Positions 36,980 through 64,000 of a stretch of 64,000 nucleotides of DNA are shown piece after piece (within the stretch, counting starts at the first letter, position 1; each line of letters starts with the position of its first letter). The notes beneath the pieces are model-generated. The model was not told the origin of the DNA. It was given only the letters and a program-made list of their open reading frames with translations, and did no database searches. The translations under genes and the position numbers were made by a program. The DNA comes from Lutjanus erythropterus (taxonomy: Eukaryota > Chordata > Actinopteri > Lutjaniformes > Lutjanidae): contig CM034605.1 in the NCBI GenBank assembly GCA_020091685.1, forward strand, positions 24,520,470 through 24,584,469, written 5' to 3'.

Positions 36980-37308
36980 CCTGAAAAATTATAATTTGCT
37001 GAAGCTTCGGGTTTTTTCAGTTTTGATGGAAACACAAACAGGAATGTTTGTGGTTCCTGGAATTGTTTGGTTGAAAAGAGTTTTAAATCAGTCAGACTGA
37101 GACTGAGAACTAGTGCTGTTACATATAATAGATTTAAAATGGACTCATTCGCTCGCTCTCAAGATTGCAACCAAACAGATTCCTGTGTGCAATCATCTAC
37201 AGTATTTTAACAGTGGGGTTTAGGATCAGGATCTCTACGTCACTCACTGTGTGGCCTGAGGTCAAGCTAATAATTTTTCTCTTCTTGTACCTCGCCCTCT
37301 CTGTCCTC

Positions 37309-53467
<16,159 letters not shown>

Positions 53468-53697
53468 TCAATGGAATAAAAAAAATTGAACCTCAATAGA
53501 GTCAATCAATAACAATTACCCCAATGACACACACACATAGAGGTGCATGTACAGCTGCAGGGACAAGTGCAGGAAAAGTAACGAAGAAATCCCAATAACT
53601 CAGCAGGGTGGAATGATGCAGCTGTCAATACGCACATCAGCTGGAGGCAGACTGACTGCACGGCACAGCGGAGATGAAAACAGGGATGATAGAGAGA

Positions 53698-53772
53698 AAG
53701 AGGAAGGGAGGGAGGGAGGAAGGGAGGGAGGGATACTGGGAGGCGGTGGGGGAGGAAGGGAGGGAGGGAAGC
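53698..53772 (+). repeat. GGGA-rich purine tract upstream of PLEKHD1
   Basis: Repeated GGGAGGGAGG blocks over about 75 bases, 265 bases or more upstream of the first coding exon. Four or more G3 runs on the + strand make a G-quadruplex possible. The plus strand is the template strand for PLEKHD1. Confidence 0.85.
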
Positions 53773-53900
53773 TTTAGGAATGAGTTGCTAAATCTGAAGC
53801 CGGTCAATACATTCCAGCCAGTAAAAGCTGTTATTCAGATTACTGTACTCGCAGCGAGCAGCAGTCTCCAGCTCTTGGCAGGTATAAACTCTGTGGTCTC

Positions 53901-53942
53901 TCCATCCATCCATCCATCATCCATCATCCATCCATCCATCCG
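53901..53942 (+). repeat. (ATCC)n microsatellite
   Basis: Imperfect run of CCAT units with two ATCATCC interruptions. Confidence 0.92.
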
Positions 53943-56900
53943 TTTACTCCAGCAGTGAATTAGGAGAACATCTGCGGCTGCAGATAGAGGCGTGGCTGCA
54001 GGGCTCCTGGTAAAGAGGATGGAGAGTCGGAGCAGTTAACACGCAGCTCAGCGTTGTGAGTATCAGATTAATTTACAGAACATGTGTCAGAGTGGATGGA
54101 CAGCAGATTATAAAGATATTGACAGCTCAGCTTCAGCAGAGAAATACATAAGCCTCTAGACTTGTTTTCATGAGTAAAACATCCTGTCGGATTAGAAAAG
54201 CCTCAGAAACAACATTTTTAAACAATATCTTAAGAGAAAAGTCCCACAGTTGGTTAAAAATGTGATCAGAGGTAACAACAGTCTGTAAATTCTTAGCTTG
54301 ATCAATAAAAACTAATCAAGAGCATTAAAAACAACAATTAAAGTGAAGTAAAAGTGTTAAAAACGTGACCAAAAGTAAGTGAAGAGAAACGCATGAGACT
54401 TTTTTCAACAGTAAAACATTCTGTCAGAGTAAAAAAAAAATCCTCAGAAAAACATTTATAAACATTTACAGTTAGAGCAAAGTCCCAAAATTTGTTAAAA
54501 ATGTGACCAAAAGTAAAAGAAGACAAATGAATGAGAGTGTAGACTTTTTTTTCCACAAGTAAAACATCCTGTCATAGTAGGAAAGCCTCAGAAAAAAAGA
54601 CAATAAGAGGAAAAGTCCCCAAATTTGTTAGAAATGTGACCAAAATCAACGATAACAAACTTCAATTCTTACCTTAATAATACACGATGAAAATACACAT
54701 CAACTGCATTGAAACAAACAATTTAAGTGAAGATCATCATCCTGTTAAATCTACGGGAAAACACCACAACAGACAGGTTACTGACCTGCTACAACTGTGA
54801 CATTAAACATGCTGCAGTAAACATGCTTAAAACATCCTGTGGGGGTAAAAAAGGCTCCTGAAAGATCATTTTTTTAACATTTACAGTAAGAGGAAAGTCC
54901 CACAATTTGTTAAAAATGTGACTTTTTTCATGAGTAAAACATCCTGTCAGGTTAGAAAATCCTCAGTAAAAGTAACAATGCAAAAATTCTTACCTTGATG
55001 AATAAAAGATGAAAACTAACATCAACTACATTAAAAACAACAATTTAAGTGAAGTTCAGGCTCAGTTCCACCTGTGAAATCCTCCAAAAACACATGGAAC
55101 TTATCTGCTACATTTTTTTTTTTACATTAAATGTGCTTAAATCATCAAAGCATAATCGAGAATTTTCACCAGTTAAAAAACTTTAATTTAGTCGTCATAA
55201 AACACTTTGCTTTACAACTGAATTTTTCACAATCGAAAGTATGGAAATAAGGCAGACTCATTCTGGAATGACAGGAAATAAAGATAGAAAAGACAAACCG
55301 ACCTACCCCCACTGAAACTATGACAAATATTAACCTGCTCCTAAAACCGTCCTGTGTCGTCCACTCAGCCCCAGCATGTCCTGTCATCTCCTCCTGTCTG
55401 AGCGTGAGAGGACGCATCGAACCCCACCTGCAGATATCTGACACTTTAAAGGGTCTGAATGGTTGAATTTTCTATGCACATCTGATCAGTTACTTTTTTT
55501 TAGAAGGGCTAGATTTGAAAAAAGTTAAGTGTTAAGTGGCCTGATGTTTACACTCCCAATGTCTGACCTGTAAATTAGGAACTTAAATGTGGGAAAACAA
55601 GTTTCTCTGTGCTTTACAACTGACATAACCAATGAATGGGCTCATTAACCTACTAACAAAATTATGATTTTCTAATGTAAACACCCATAAACTTAAAAAT
55701 GTTAGCAGGATTTTAAAATAAAATCACTATTTTTCATTTTTTTTCAGATGTATAAATGATCAATGGGCCACAGGTCGCCATTTGAATGGACCTGGCTCAA
55801 AGGAAACATTCTCATTTTTCAAGTTTCTCTAAATCCAACGGTCGAGTTTCTCATGTGAACCCTGCAAAAGTTACAGCTCACTGTAATGATTCCTCCAGTC
55901 CATGCTGTGCATGAAGATATGCCTTCCTAATTCAAATGTACAGAATTTACCAAAAAAAATCTACAGGCGTGTTTCAATGTAAAGGGAAAGCATTTAAAAG
56001 TTCAGCCAAAGCTAATTTGAGACATAAGCTGTCTGAGTTAGAGAAATCAAGTGGGTGTCTTTTGCTCATGCTCCCTTTAAGCTCTTTTTAAAGTAAAACA
56101 CTTGTCGCATTTTGATGTTGACTTGTGAAAAGGAAATTGAGTTTAATTAATTGATCTGAATGCAAAATAGTAGCACAAGAAGAGAACACTGTTCTAAGAT
56201 GCCTAACTTTGGAAGATATTCACTTGATTTGTCAAACTTTAAAATGAATTTGTGCACAGACGGTGCAGCAGACAGTGGATTTTGTCTTACATCACTTACA
56301 CTCTTCACTGTGGAGAGAGGAAACAATACAGCAACCAATAACTCATTCACTGTTGACAAAGTTATCTGAGGTTTTTAAAAATCACCAAATTTGGAGATAC
56401 ATGAATGAATGTTGATAAACCTGACAACCTGCCAAATGACATTTCCATTTGAATTCATATTTTTTTCTCCTTTTATATCAAGTTTACCCATTGTACCTCC
56501 ACCCTCTTCCCAAAAAGAAGTCATCTGACAAACATGAAAGAGCTTTAAAGGCTCAGAAATCTTATTTTCTCAATCAGATTCTTACCATGAATGACGGGCT
56601 CCTACATGAACACACTACTGTCTGCCAAAGTTAGAACAGTTTTGAATATTCTTCATAGGAGCTTTAAGGTTTTTTCCTGTGCTCTTTTCACTGGTTTGAA
56701 ATGGGTGGGGCTCAGGAGGGACGAGGTGATGTCATATACCTCAAAGCACCAATTAGAGTTCAACAACAATCAAATCAAACTTTAGTGACAGTTGTTGGTT
56801 TATTTTCAAAGCTGTCTGTCCTGATCAAAGATTTTGTCATGAACATTTAATCTTGTAGACAAATACTTAAGATTTTAAACTATATTTTCAGGGGCTTTGA

Positions 56901-57400
56901 TGCCTCACATATTCTCAAGTCAATGCAGTTGGGTAATCTGTGATAGTAAACTGTACGTCTTTGAGTTTTTGCACTGTTGGCTGAACAAAAAAAGATATTT
57001 AAAGACTTCACCTTGGACTCTGTGATGTTTTTCTGACCCAACAATTAATCGTGAATACATTCTGCAGATTAACAGATAATGAAAAGCCAGTAACATACAC
57101 CAGTGGACCCTGAATTCATTTCGTGAGGATGAGAAACATGTAAATGCCAAATCTCAGCAGGAATTCTGATGCAACATCGCTTAGAAAGAGGAAATGGCAC
57201 ATACTGGGGCTGTCCTCCAACGTGTCCGGGTGTAAAGCAACACAGTGGGGATTTTTTTTTTCCCTTTTTGTACACAGAAATAGAAAATAAAATGGCCATG
57301 CAGCTGCTGGTCTGCATGCGACCCACCCACCCCCGTTTCTCTCGCAGTCACACAAGGAAGCCTAAAAACCGTCCAGGTGGGTTTCTTCTTGTGGAATTAA
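53943..57400. other. Intergenic DNA between PLEKHD1 and SLC39A9
   Basis: No exon recognised. A loosely repeated phrase (GTAAAACATCCTGTC with AAAGTCCCACAATTTGTTAA and AAAATGTGACCAAAA) recurs at about 54,175, 54,410, 54,560, 54,830 and 54,940, suggesting an old tandem repeat of about 150-270 bases. A hAT-type relic may lie at 56,935-57,075. Confidence 0.5.
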
Positions 57401-59122
57401 TGGACAAGTTTTGTGTGTAAAACCATTCAGTTTATACATAAAACAGAGACTCCTCAGACAGTCTGTCGCCTCTTGTGTCACGTCCAAAAATTCAAATAAA
57501 AAAAAAACAAAAAAAAAAGAGAAAAAAAGTGTATTTGTGAGTAAGCAGTTCCATCTCACACAAGAGATCATAATGATTGTGGTATGAAGGAGTTACTCTG
57601 TACAGTACACGTTACATACTTACATACATATACATGGGCTCTGCTGTGAGCAGGCACAATGATACAGTAACACTCACAATAACCACGTGTCCTGATAGAA
57701 GAGGGAGCAGCCTGCTTACATTTTAATGCACCAATCTGTTACAGTTTTAATGGTGCCGAGGCAGAGATGGGGCAGGGCTGCGTTCAAGAGCTTTAAAGAT
57801 GAAGGTGAACCCTCCATACCCATTTCACGCCGTGCTTTGCCTCAATTTTATGTGTACGATTATTGCTCAAGTATGATTAATTAATGAGGGCTAAACCAAC
57901 TAAATGCTAAAAAAAAAAACTAACAGGTTTGCTCAAAGTTCTCCTCACAAGATCTGCAACATGTCTGCTGTCCTGAGCCGATGGTCCCTAAACATTTCAT
58001 ACAGTAAAGAGGGCAAGGCAATTATTCATAATTCATACGGAGCTGCTGAAATGACCCTCCACCTCTATACGATCATTTAAGACAATTCTATACAGATTTT
58101 TCCACCAACTTCTATTTATAAATCCTCTGCGAGTAAAGAACAGAAATAAACACGTCCAGAAACTAAACAGACAAAAATAAACATGATAGTTCATGGTGTG
58201 ATCCATCAGGGAGGTGTTCTGTGTCTTTTCCTTAACGCAGGACTCGGGCGTGAGCAGACTCGTCCATTAACCATTTCGTGTAGTTTTATAGGACAGACAC
58301 ACCCATCTGTATCACAGACAGGTTCCCCATTAGGCCAAGAAACTGCACTGATTTTTCTAACAGGACAAACTTGGTAGACAAACTCTCTGGCTGGTTATTG
58401 GGGCTCATTTCTCTTCCTGTTTCATGGTTTTCACCAAGAAAAAGATCTCCGTTGGTAAGAAAAAAAGTCAGGAACGCTTCTTACAAACTGTAACGTCTTT
58501 CTGGCACCGTTTCCTCTCTCCACATCTGTTTCACCTTACTAATATGGCACTTGAAAATCAGATCAAATCTATCTGGATTGTGTCTAAGAGATTTACACTC
58601 TGTACAGTTATATAAAAAGGAGTTTGCTTTCTTGATATCACAGACTTCAATCAAGACCTTCTAAATCTCAATGTGCAACTGCCAACTAGTAAAACATCAC
58701 TGTAACGAAATCAAGGTTTTGACTTTGGACTAGCACAATAATGCAACACTGAAAACTCCACGGTGATGTAAAGAAACAGAGCTGAAGGCTCCACCTCCAG
58801 CCTCTCTTAAAAAAGATTTCTGATTGAATAAATGGACACATACAGGGGCTGTGCGATGTTTCGTCATCAGTGTCAGCAGAAAAATATTGTTGCATGCCTC
58901 AGTTGTCACTGCAACAACTCTGATTTCCCTAACATCATTCATTCCCTGTTTTAAAGATCAGTTTTGAGTCACAAGACGTCCCTGCAACGAGCATCAGTCT
59001 GGTCCACGAGGTCCATTAGCAGAGGACGAGCAATAAGACATTTAGATCCCACAAAGATTGGAGTCTCAGTTTTCGCTTCTTTCCCCTGTACACCCTTCTT
59101 AAATCCGTCCTGAGCTCCGGCT
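57401..59122 (-). other. Probable SLC39A9 3' untranslated region
   Basis: Follows the SLC39A9 stop codon on the minus strand. No repeat or exon recognised. Minus-strand ATTAAA hexamers occur near 57,722 and 57,744 and could be polyadenylation signals. The 3' limit is not fixed. Confidence 0.35.
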
Positions 59123-59356
59123 CTAATGGTGGTGACCAACAGACAGCACCAGAGGAATGAGGCAGCCCAGCACCAGTGCTCCCACCTCCACCTTGCTCAG
59201 TCCTTTGCCCCCGTTCCCTCCGGACGGAGCATGGCTGTGGCCGCCGCCCCCCACCTCAGGCAGGACGTGAACGGTGGCCACGTAGAGGAAGGTGCCAGCA
59301 GAGAAGAGCATGGCGACGCCTGTGGCGTTGATGTCTGACAGGGCCTCTTTGCTGCT
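59123..59356 (-). CDS. slc39a9: SLC39A9 last coding exon
   Basis: 77 residues and [43 protein letters not shown], ... [17 protein letters not shown]. Acceptor CTCAG|AGC. Contains two membrane segments and a Gly/His-rich loop between them. Confidence 0.96.
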   Translation of the reverse strand, partial: SSKEALSDINATGVAMLFSAGTFLYVATVHVLPEVGGGGHSHAPSGGNGGKGLSKVEVGALVLGCLIPLVLSVGHHH

Positions 59357-61700
59357 CTGAGAGAGGAACACACAGACAATCACTGTGAGGCAAAATGTCT
59401 GACTACAAACATGACTGTCATTTAGGTCATTTAGATTTCTTTATGGCTAGTGAAACATCCATCTTATCTAAAACATGGCTGGTAAGTGTCTCTTGTAGAA
59501 AACCTTCAAGTCTTAACAGCACTACAGGTTTCCCAAGACAAAACAAAAATCTGACAAGTATTTAACTAAGGCCTTTTATTATTTAACTTATTCCAAGAAG
59601 ATGACAGATGCTGATGTTGACGTTTCCCTCAGGCTGGATACTCTTCTAAAATTAAATGGATATTTAAAGTCCCTCTCCTCTAAAATATATATTTTCCTTC
59701 TTGTTCCTAGAGTCGGATGTTTGAGCTTCACTGTGCAGATTGATGTATGTGCAGTTTGACATAGTGAACATTCACTAAGAACTGACTTTACAGTGAAGTA
59801 GAACATGTCTTGTTCATTTCCAGCAGGACAATTCTGGAAATGACCAAAATTTGCTTATTCATAGATTCTTTTTTAATGAGGCAGAAGGAGTAGATGCCGT
59901 TTTTAGGATTTTAATGTGGAAATTATCATTTTTTGCAGGAAAAATATATATATTAGACACTCATCCTTGTTCCAAGCAGGCTATTTGTATATATGTCTTA
60001 ATACATGTCTCCACAAAGAACAACACTGATTAAAACATTTACCTGACTGAGGCCTAAAAAGGTGAGCATGGCGAGAACGGGAGCTGCCAGGGCAAAGACC
60101 AGGAGATGTTTGCGGATACGGTTCCTCTCAAGACCAGCATGCATCAGAAATGATACCAGGCCAAACGCTGCTGGGGCCTGAAGACAACAGAGTAGTAGAG
60201 TTGAAATAGATTCACATTTATTTGCACAATTGCAGAGATTATTACATTAAAAGAATTACATTCTCAAGGAATCATTTGGTCTATACAATATCAGAAAATA
60301 GTTAATATTGCCCAATTTCCTAGAAGCATTGTAATAGTTTTATTATCAGACAAACAAAAAACTATTTTGTCAACTATCAAATAAGACAAATAAAAGCAGC
60401 TAATTCCCAGAAATGCAATGCTGGATCTTAAACTTTTAACTGAATATATTTTTAAAATATATTTTTTGTGGTAATAACAATTAATTACTTGAATTTGATC
60501 ATCAAAATAGTTGCTGATTGATTTTCTGTGGATCACTAATCAATTAGTTGTTTCAGATAAACTGCTGCTGCATATAATTAATTGTGATATGCGATACAGC
60601 TGCAAAATAAAAGAGGATGTTGAAAAACACTGATTTACTGTACAACATATGAACCATTATTACCTTATGCAACATGATAGCTACAAAGACAATGAGCTGA
60701 ACGCTGGTCTGAGACGTAGAGGCGGCAGCTCCCAGTGCCACGCCATCAGCTGGAGACAAAAGACAGAGTTACTGAGATACATTTAATATTTGGTCCTTAG
60801 ATCAACGACAGTCTATAAAACACTCTCACTAATTACCACGGTGCTTTTAAATAACAGCAATTCTCAATACCTGGTTGTGATTTAGACTAATAATGATGAT
60901 TTTAACATAAAGAAGTATACTTATGAGATATGGGACAATAAATATTCAAAATCAGACCTACCTGCAGCGTGGACCACGAGGCCAAGAGTGGTGGTGATTT
61001 TCGAGGAGGTGACTCTTGCTGACTCTGGATCTAAAACAGACAAAACACAACCAGTCAGAAAAATGTTTAAAGTGCCCGTCTTTATATGTTTAAGAAATAT
61101 ATAAAAGTAGATCCAAATGAAAATGACAGAAAGACATCTTCACACTGAGTAACAACTGCGTGTTGTCTCTTGTTGGCAGACTTCATAAACAGTTTGCAGA
61201 GAATTAGCTGCTCAAATAATAAGCTCTGAAACTGTTGGGTGTGGAGCGTGGGTGCATCTGGGAAAACAGAATTTGCAGTTGAGCCATCTGGGGGTGTTTT
61301 GGGTCTAATTCAACAAAATCATTTTCTTCCAGTGAAGATTAATATTTGATGAGGCTAATGACAAAGCTGCTGCCGCCAAGCCCCATTGTCACAAGCTAAA
61401 TCTCCACATAGACATTTTGGCCGTGTGCACTGTTCATTTCATGAATCAAGTGCTTTGGATGCGTTAATCTTTGTGTTTGCTCTTTGCAAAACCGACCTTC
61501 AGTGCTGTGCACATGAGAGCTGCCTATCTGGTCAACCAGCAGCATGAAGACGAAGCCCAGCACCAGAGACACGCCGATGCAGGCGTGAAGCTGCTCGTGA
61601 CTGTGCTCATGTTTCCCGCTGGCACTCAGGGCTGTGTCTACTTCACCCTTCGGCTCGGACACTTCCGGGACGCCAACCTGGCCATGGCTGTGGTGTCCAC
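59123..61700 (-). CDS. slc39a9: Zinc transporter ZIP9, C-terminal five exons (5' part outside window)
   Basis: Five exons join in frame to about 242 residues, corresponding to the last four fifths of a roughly 307-residue ZIP9. ZIP proteins move zinc into the cytosol; ZIP9 is reported at Golgi and plasma membrane and, in croaker fish and mammals, also as a membrane androgen receptor (established literature). Visible: a His-rich loop ([21 protein letters not shown]), a membrane segment ([18 protein letters not shown]), the metal-site helices [14 protein letters not shown] and [20 protein letters not shown] (the HxxxD and HKxPAA motifs of this branch), then [40 protein letters not shown] and a last helix ending GHHH. 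The N-terminal helix and the LLCGTALAVIVPEG-type segment are not found up to 64,000. Tandem with PLEKHD1. Confidence 0.93.
60043..60177 (-). CDS. slc39a9: SLC39A9 exon, APAAFG helix and next TM
   Basis: 45 residues, phase 0 at both ends: [45 protein letters not shown]. Acceptor TTCAG|GCC, donor CAG|GTAAAT. Confidence 0.95.
60664..60749 (-). CDS. slc39a9: SLC39A9 exon, HAAADG continuation
   Basis: Completes Ala, then [28 protein letters not shown]. Donor AAG|GTAATA. Splits the metal-binding helix codon as in other vertebrate ZIP9 genes (from memory of the protein). Confidence 0.94.
60962..61030 (-). CDS. slc39a9: SLC39A9 exon, start of metal-site helix
   Basis: Completes Asp, then [20 protein letters not shown] and AA plus one base. 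Acceptor TTTAG|AT, donor G|GTAGGT. Confidence 0.94.
61497..61700 (-). CDS. slc39a9: SLC39A9 exon, His-rich loop and TM segment
   Basis: Two bases of a split Gly codon, then 67 residues ([20 protein letters not shown] ... SSHVHSTE) and one base. Acceptor TGCAG|GT, donor G|GTCGGT (weaker than consensus). The loop is His-rich and acidic, likely cytosolic zinc-sensing by family analogy. Confidence 0.92.
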
Positions 61701-61779
61701 CTGCAGAGACAGAGGTCAGGAGAGGACAGGAAGAGGCAGATGGACTGTTAAAAACACCAGAGCACATTTGATTCAAGGA

Positions 61780-62460
61780 ATCAAGGTCATTTATTATCAT
61801 TGCACAACAAAGGGTTGTACAATGAAATTAGAATTGCAGTTCCTTCATGCTACACACAAAATAGAACTGAAAATTAATTCAATTTATAATGGAATAAGTT
61901 TATAATACAAAACAAATGAAAAAATACAATATGTAAGCCTACAAGTATTTACATATATACCCATATGTATACACGCAGGAAATAATCCTGTGGTGTATTT
62001 TTGCATCAGGTTGCATGTAAGCAGCAGCAACAAGATGGTGATAATAATAATATGGTCAATATCTTCACACTAAAAGTTCAATAGCTGGGAAAACACTGTT
62101 CATCATTCCTGAAACTGCCTGGAACAGAAACCATCATAAACCCGTGTAATATTCTTCTGAGATGTAAGTATGTAAATGAACACAAAACAAATCTCTCTGT
62201 TTGACAAAGTTTGTTACGCAAGAAAAAAAAACACGTCAGCTGGTTGTATTTTACCGCATGCTGAACTTTGCTCTGTTTGAAAAGGATTCAAACTGTTACA
62301 GTCCACACAGGCAAATATACAGTATACAAATATCAGAAATTATATGTCTATATGCTCTACACTTTAGTTATCTTTTGGTGTCTTTCTGGCCGGAGGCACT
62401 CCTGAAGGCATCTGCAGCTCTGACAAAGAGCCAAAGACAATAAAGAATTTGGTGGGGCGT
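61780..62460. repeat. LINE/SINE-type relic in SLC39A9 intron
   Basis: Begins near TCATTTATTATCATTGCACA, ACAAAGGGTTGTACAATGAA, a phrase common at the 3' side of fish non-LTR repeats from memory. The body is AT-rich and non-coding. Exact ends uncertain. Confidence 0.4.
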
Positions 62461-62839
62461 TCTGACAACTGACAGGCAATGGAGGAAGAAAATGTCAATT
62501 ACATGGTCAGGATCTTACACTTTGAAGCAACCAGGACGTCCGACCACAAATCATTTTAAGCACAGCTTTACACAACCACAAACCGATACTAAAACCATAA
62601 AGTACAAATTATTCCAAGAGCTATTTGTCACTTATGGAATAACTGAACAGGCCAACGCTTAAACTGTATTATTATAACACTGTCTGGAACCAGCTGGACA
62701 GATTTACAAGGGAAAAACTTATTCTATAGGCTTTCAAACTGAAATCTCTTAAGAACAGACTGCTATTTTCTCATTATGTCATTGTTTGTTTTTAATGACT
62801 TAAGTACCCAAGACTACTTGGAAAGCAGTATTGTGGGGA

Positions 62840-63107
62840 ATTAAAAGTTAACTGAAATTTAACTGAGAGCTTAAATAATCTGTCAATTAATTATTAGACA
62901 ACTTAGAAAATTAATCAGCAAAAAATATGATAAACAATTAATTATTTAAGTCAATAATGAAGCAAAAAAGCCAGATGTTAACCAGCAATTTGGAGACACT
63001 CTCATGGACTTGAGACGGGCATTATTCACTGCTTTCAGACATTTTATAGATTAAAAAAAAATGAGAATCACGCATCATAAAAATAATCATTAGTTGCTGC
63101 CCTACTA
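62840..63107. mobile_element. hAT-type non-autonomous relic (TAGGGCAGCAACTAA end)
   Basis: The right end ATCATTAGTTGCTGCCCTAC (63,088-63,107) is the inverse of the family end AGGGCAGCAACTAATGAT. Interior TAATTATTAGACAACTTAGA and CAATTAATTATTTAAGTCAA match the same class as 39,605-39,958. The left end is eroded. Confidence 0.6.
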
Positions 63108-64000
63108 ATATTAAAGCTTTCTTTCACTGACTTATTGATTTAAGAATAATGAAATGTAACTTTGCCTTGGTCCAAGGGAGATGGGGAGAGGGCTGGGTAC
63201 CGAACTTTAATATTTTCATGGCACTGACCAAACTGCATCAGCGTCAAGTCAGCCATTAAGCTCACATCATGTTTTTACTAAGATTTAATAATGCTAGTGA
63301 CTTGCTGTCTAACATTAGATGTCACAGTATGCAGGAGAAACACTGCATTACACCCAGACACATTTATTTTTTACCACCAGGTCTGAGAACAACTCCTTCC
63401 TTTAAAGTGAGCAATTGCACCATGATGTGTAATGTAATTTTGTTGTTAAAAAGTAAAAAAAGTACAGTTTAGGAACCAGTATCAAAGCCAAGGTATCAGT
63501 ACCAGTATCTAAAATCTTTGAATGATACAATGCTCTAGTTGGGGAAACAGTTTGTGTCACAGTAACACAGATGAGCAGCATGCGTCACGTGTACAGCAGC
63601 ACTGTTGTCATGTCAGCTGTGTGGAGTTATTTTAAGCTCATGGAAGAAAAAGGCAAAACAGTCGAATGCAATTAATGCACTTAATGTAATTTCCCTAAAT
63701 GTCATTTTTTATGTTTGACTGGCTTTGACCGAACACAAAAGGTGCTGTTCTGTGCAAAAAAGTTCAGTGCATGGGCATGACATGTTTTTAGATGGCTAGG
63801 TTGAGCAAAGTGCATCCATACAAATGTATTAATAACAGCTTAGTTGTTTAAGAGATGGAAGAAGAATTTATCGGACTGGTTTTGGCAAATACTCAAAGTT
63901 GTGGTATTAGATAAGAAATAGTATTGAGCCATTCCTTGTCCTTAAGGAAATTCACTGTTTTGGCGAACTCTACCTTCAAGTATCTCTTCATAAAGTGCGT
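63108..64000. other. SLC39A9 intron or upstream DNA, nothing recognised
   Basis: I searched the minus strand for the ZIP9 N-terminal exons and found none. No repeat or RNA gene recognised. Confidence 0.5.

Noticed and set aside
61701-64000. Search for the N-terminal exons of SLC39A9
   Set aside because: No sequence encoding the first membrane helix or the LLCGTA-like segment was found; they must lie beyond the right edge.

Overview
This window is nuclear DNA of a ray-finned (teleost) fish. The evidence is intron-rich genes with GT-AG borders, proteins close to vertebrate PLEKHD1, ZIP9 (SLC39A9) and CCDC177, and many fish-type DNA transposon relics (Tc1-like, hAT-like, MITEs). No bacterial, phage or organellar genes are seen. 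The species cannot be named from the sequence alone.

Layout. Positions 1-11,896 are one huge tandem array of ATGT units broken by GAAAAA/CAAAAA spacers. It runs off the left edge. Smaller arrays of the same type lie at 14,902-15,000 and 15,575-16,934, separated by a block that looks like a solo LTR. The surrounding 12-18.8 kb holds nested and duplicated hAT-like and Tc1-like remnants. From 18.8 to 27.6 kb is intergenic DNA with a few transposon fossils and possible conserved non-coding stretches, but no gene I can support.

Three genes follow. CCDC177 (+) is a single coding exon at 28,846-31,395 encoding 849 aa. PLEKHD1 (-) has 13 coding exons between 53,413 and 37,309. Every junction joins in frame to give 512 aa with an N-terminal PH domain, a long coiled coil and a basic tail. 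SLC39A9/ZIP9 (-) contributes its last five coding exons (61,700 to 59,123, about 242 aa). Its first exons lie beyond 64,000. As I recall the human 14q24 region, SLC39A9 and PLEKHD1 are in tandem and CCDC177 is convergent with them, so this is a conserved vertebrate block read in inverted orientation.

The three genes do not form a pathway. ZIP9 is a zinc transporter, PLEKHD1 a probable membrane-binding coiled-coil adaptor, and CCDC177 a coiled-coil protein of unknown function. The points most worth follow-up are the composite ATGT array with its ~0.42-0.44 kb higher-order period, two PLEKHD1 exons whose 3' splice sites are built on TG repeats, a perfect 40-bp palindrome inside a MITE, and a Tc1-like deletion derivative present twice, one copy of which is broken by an ATGT array.
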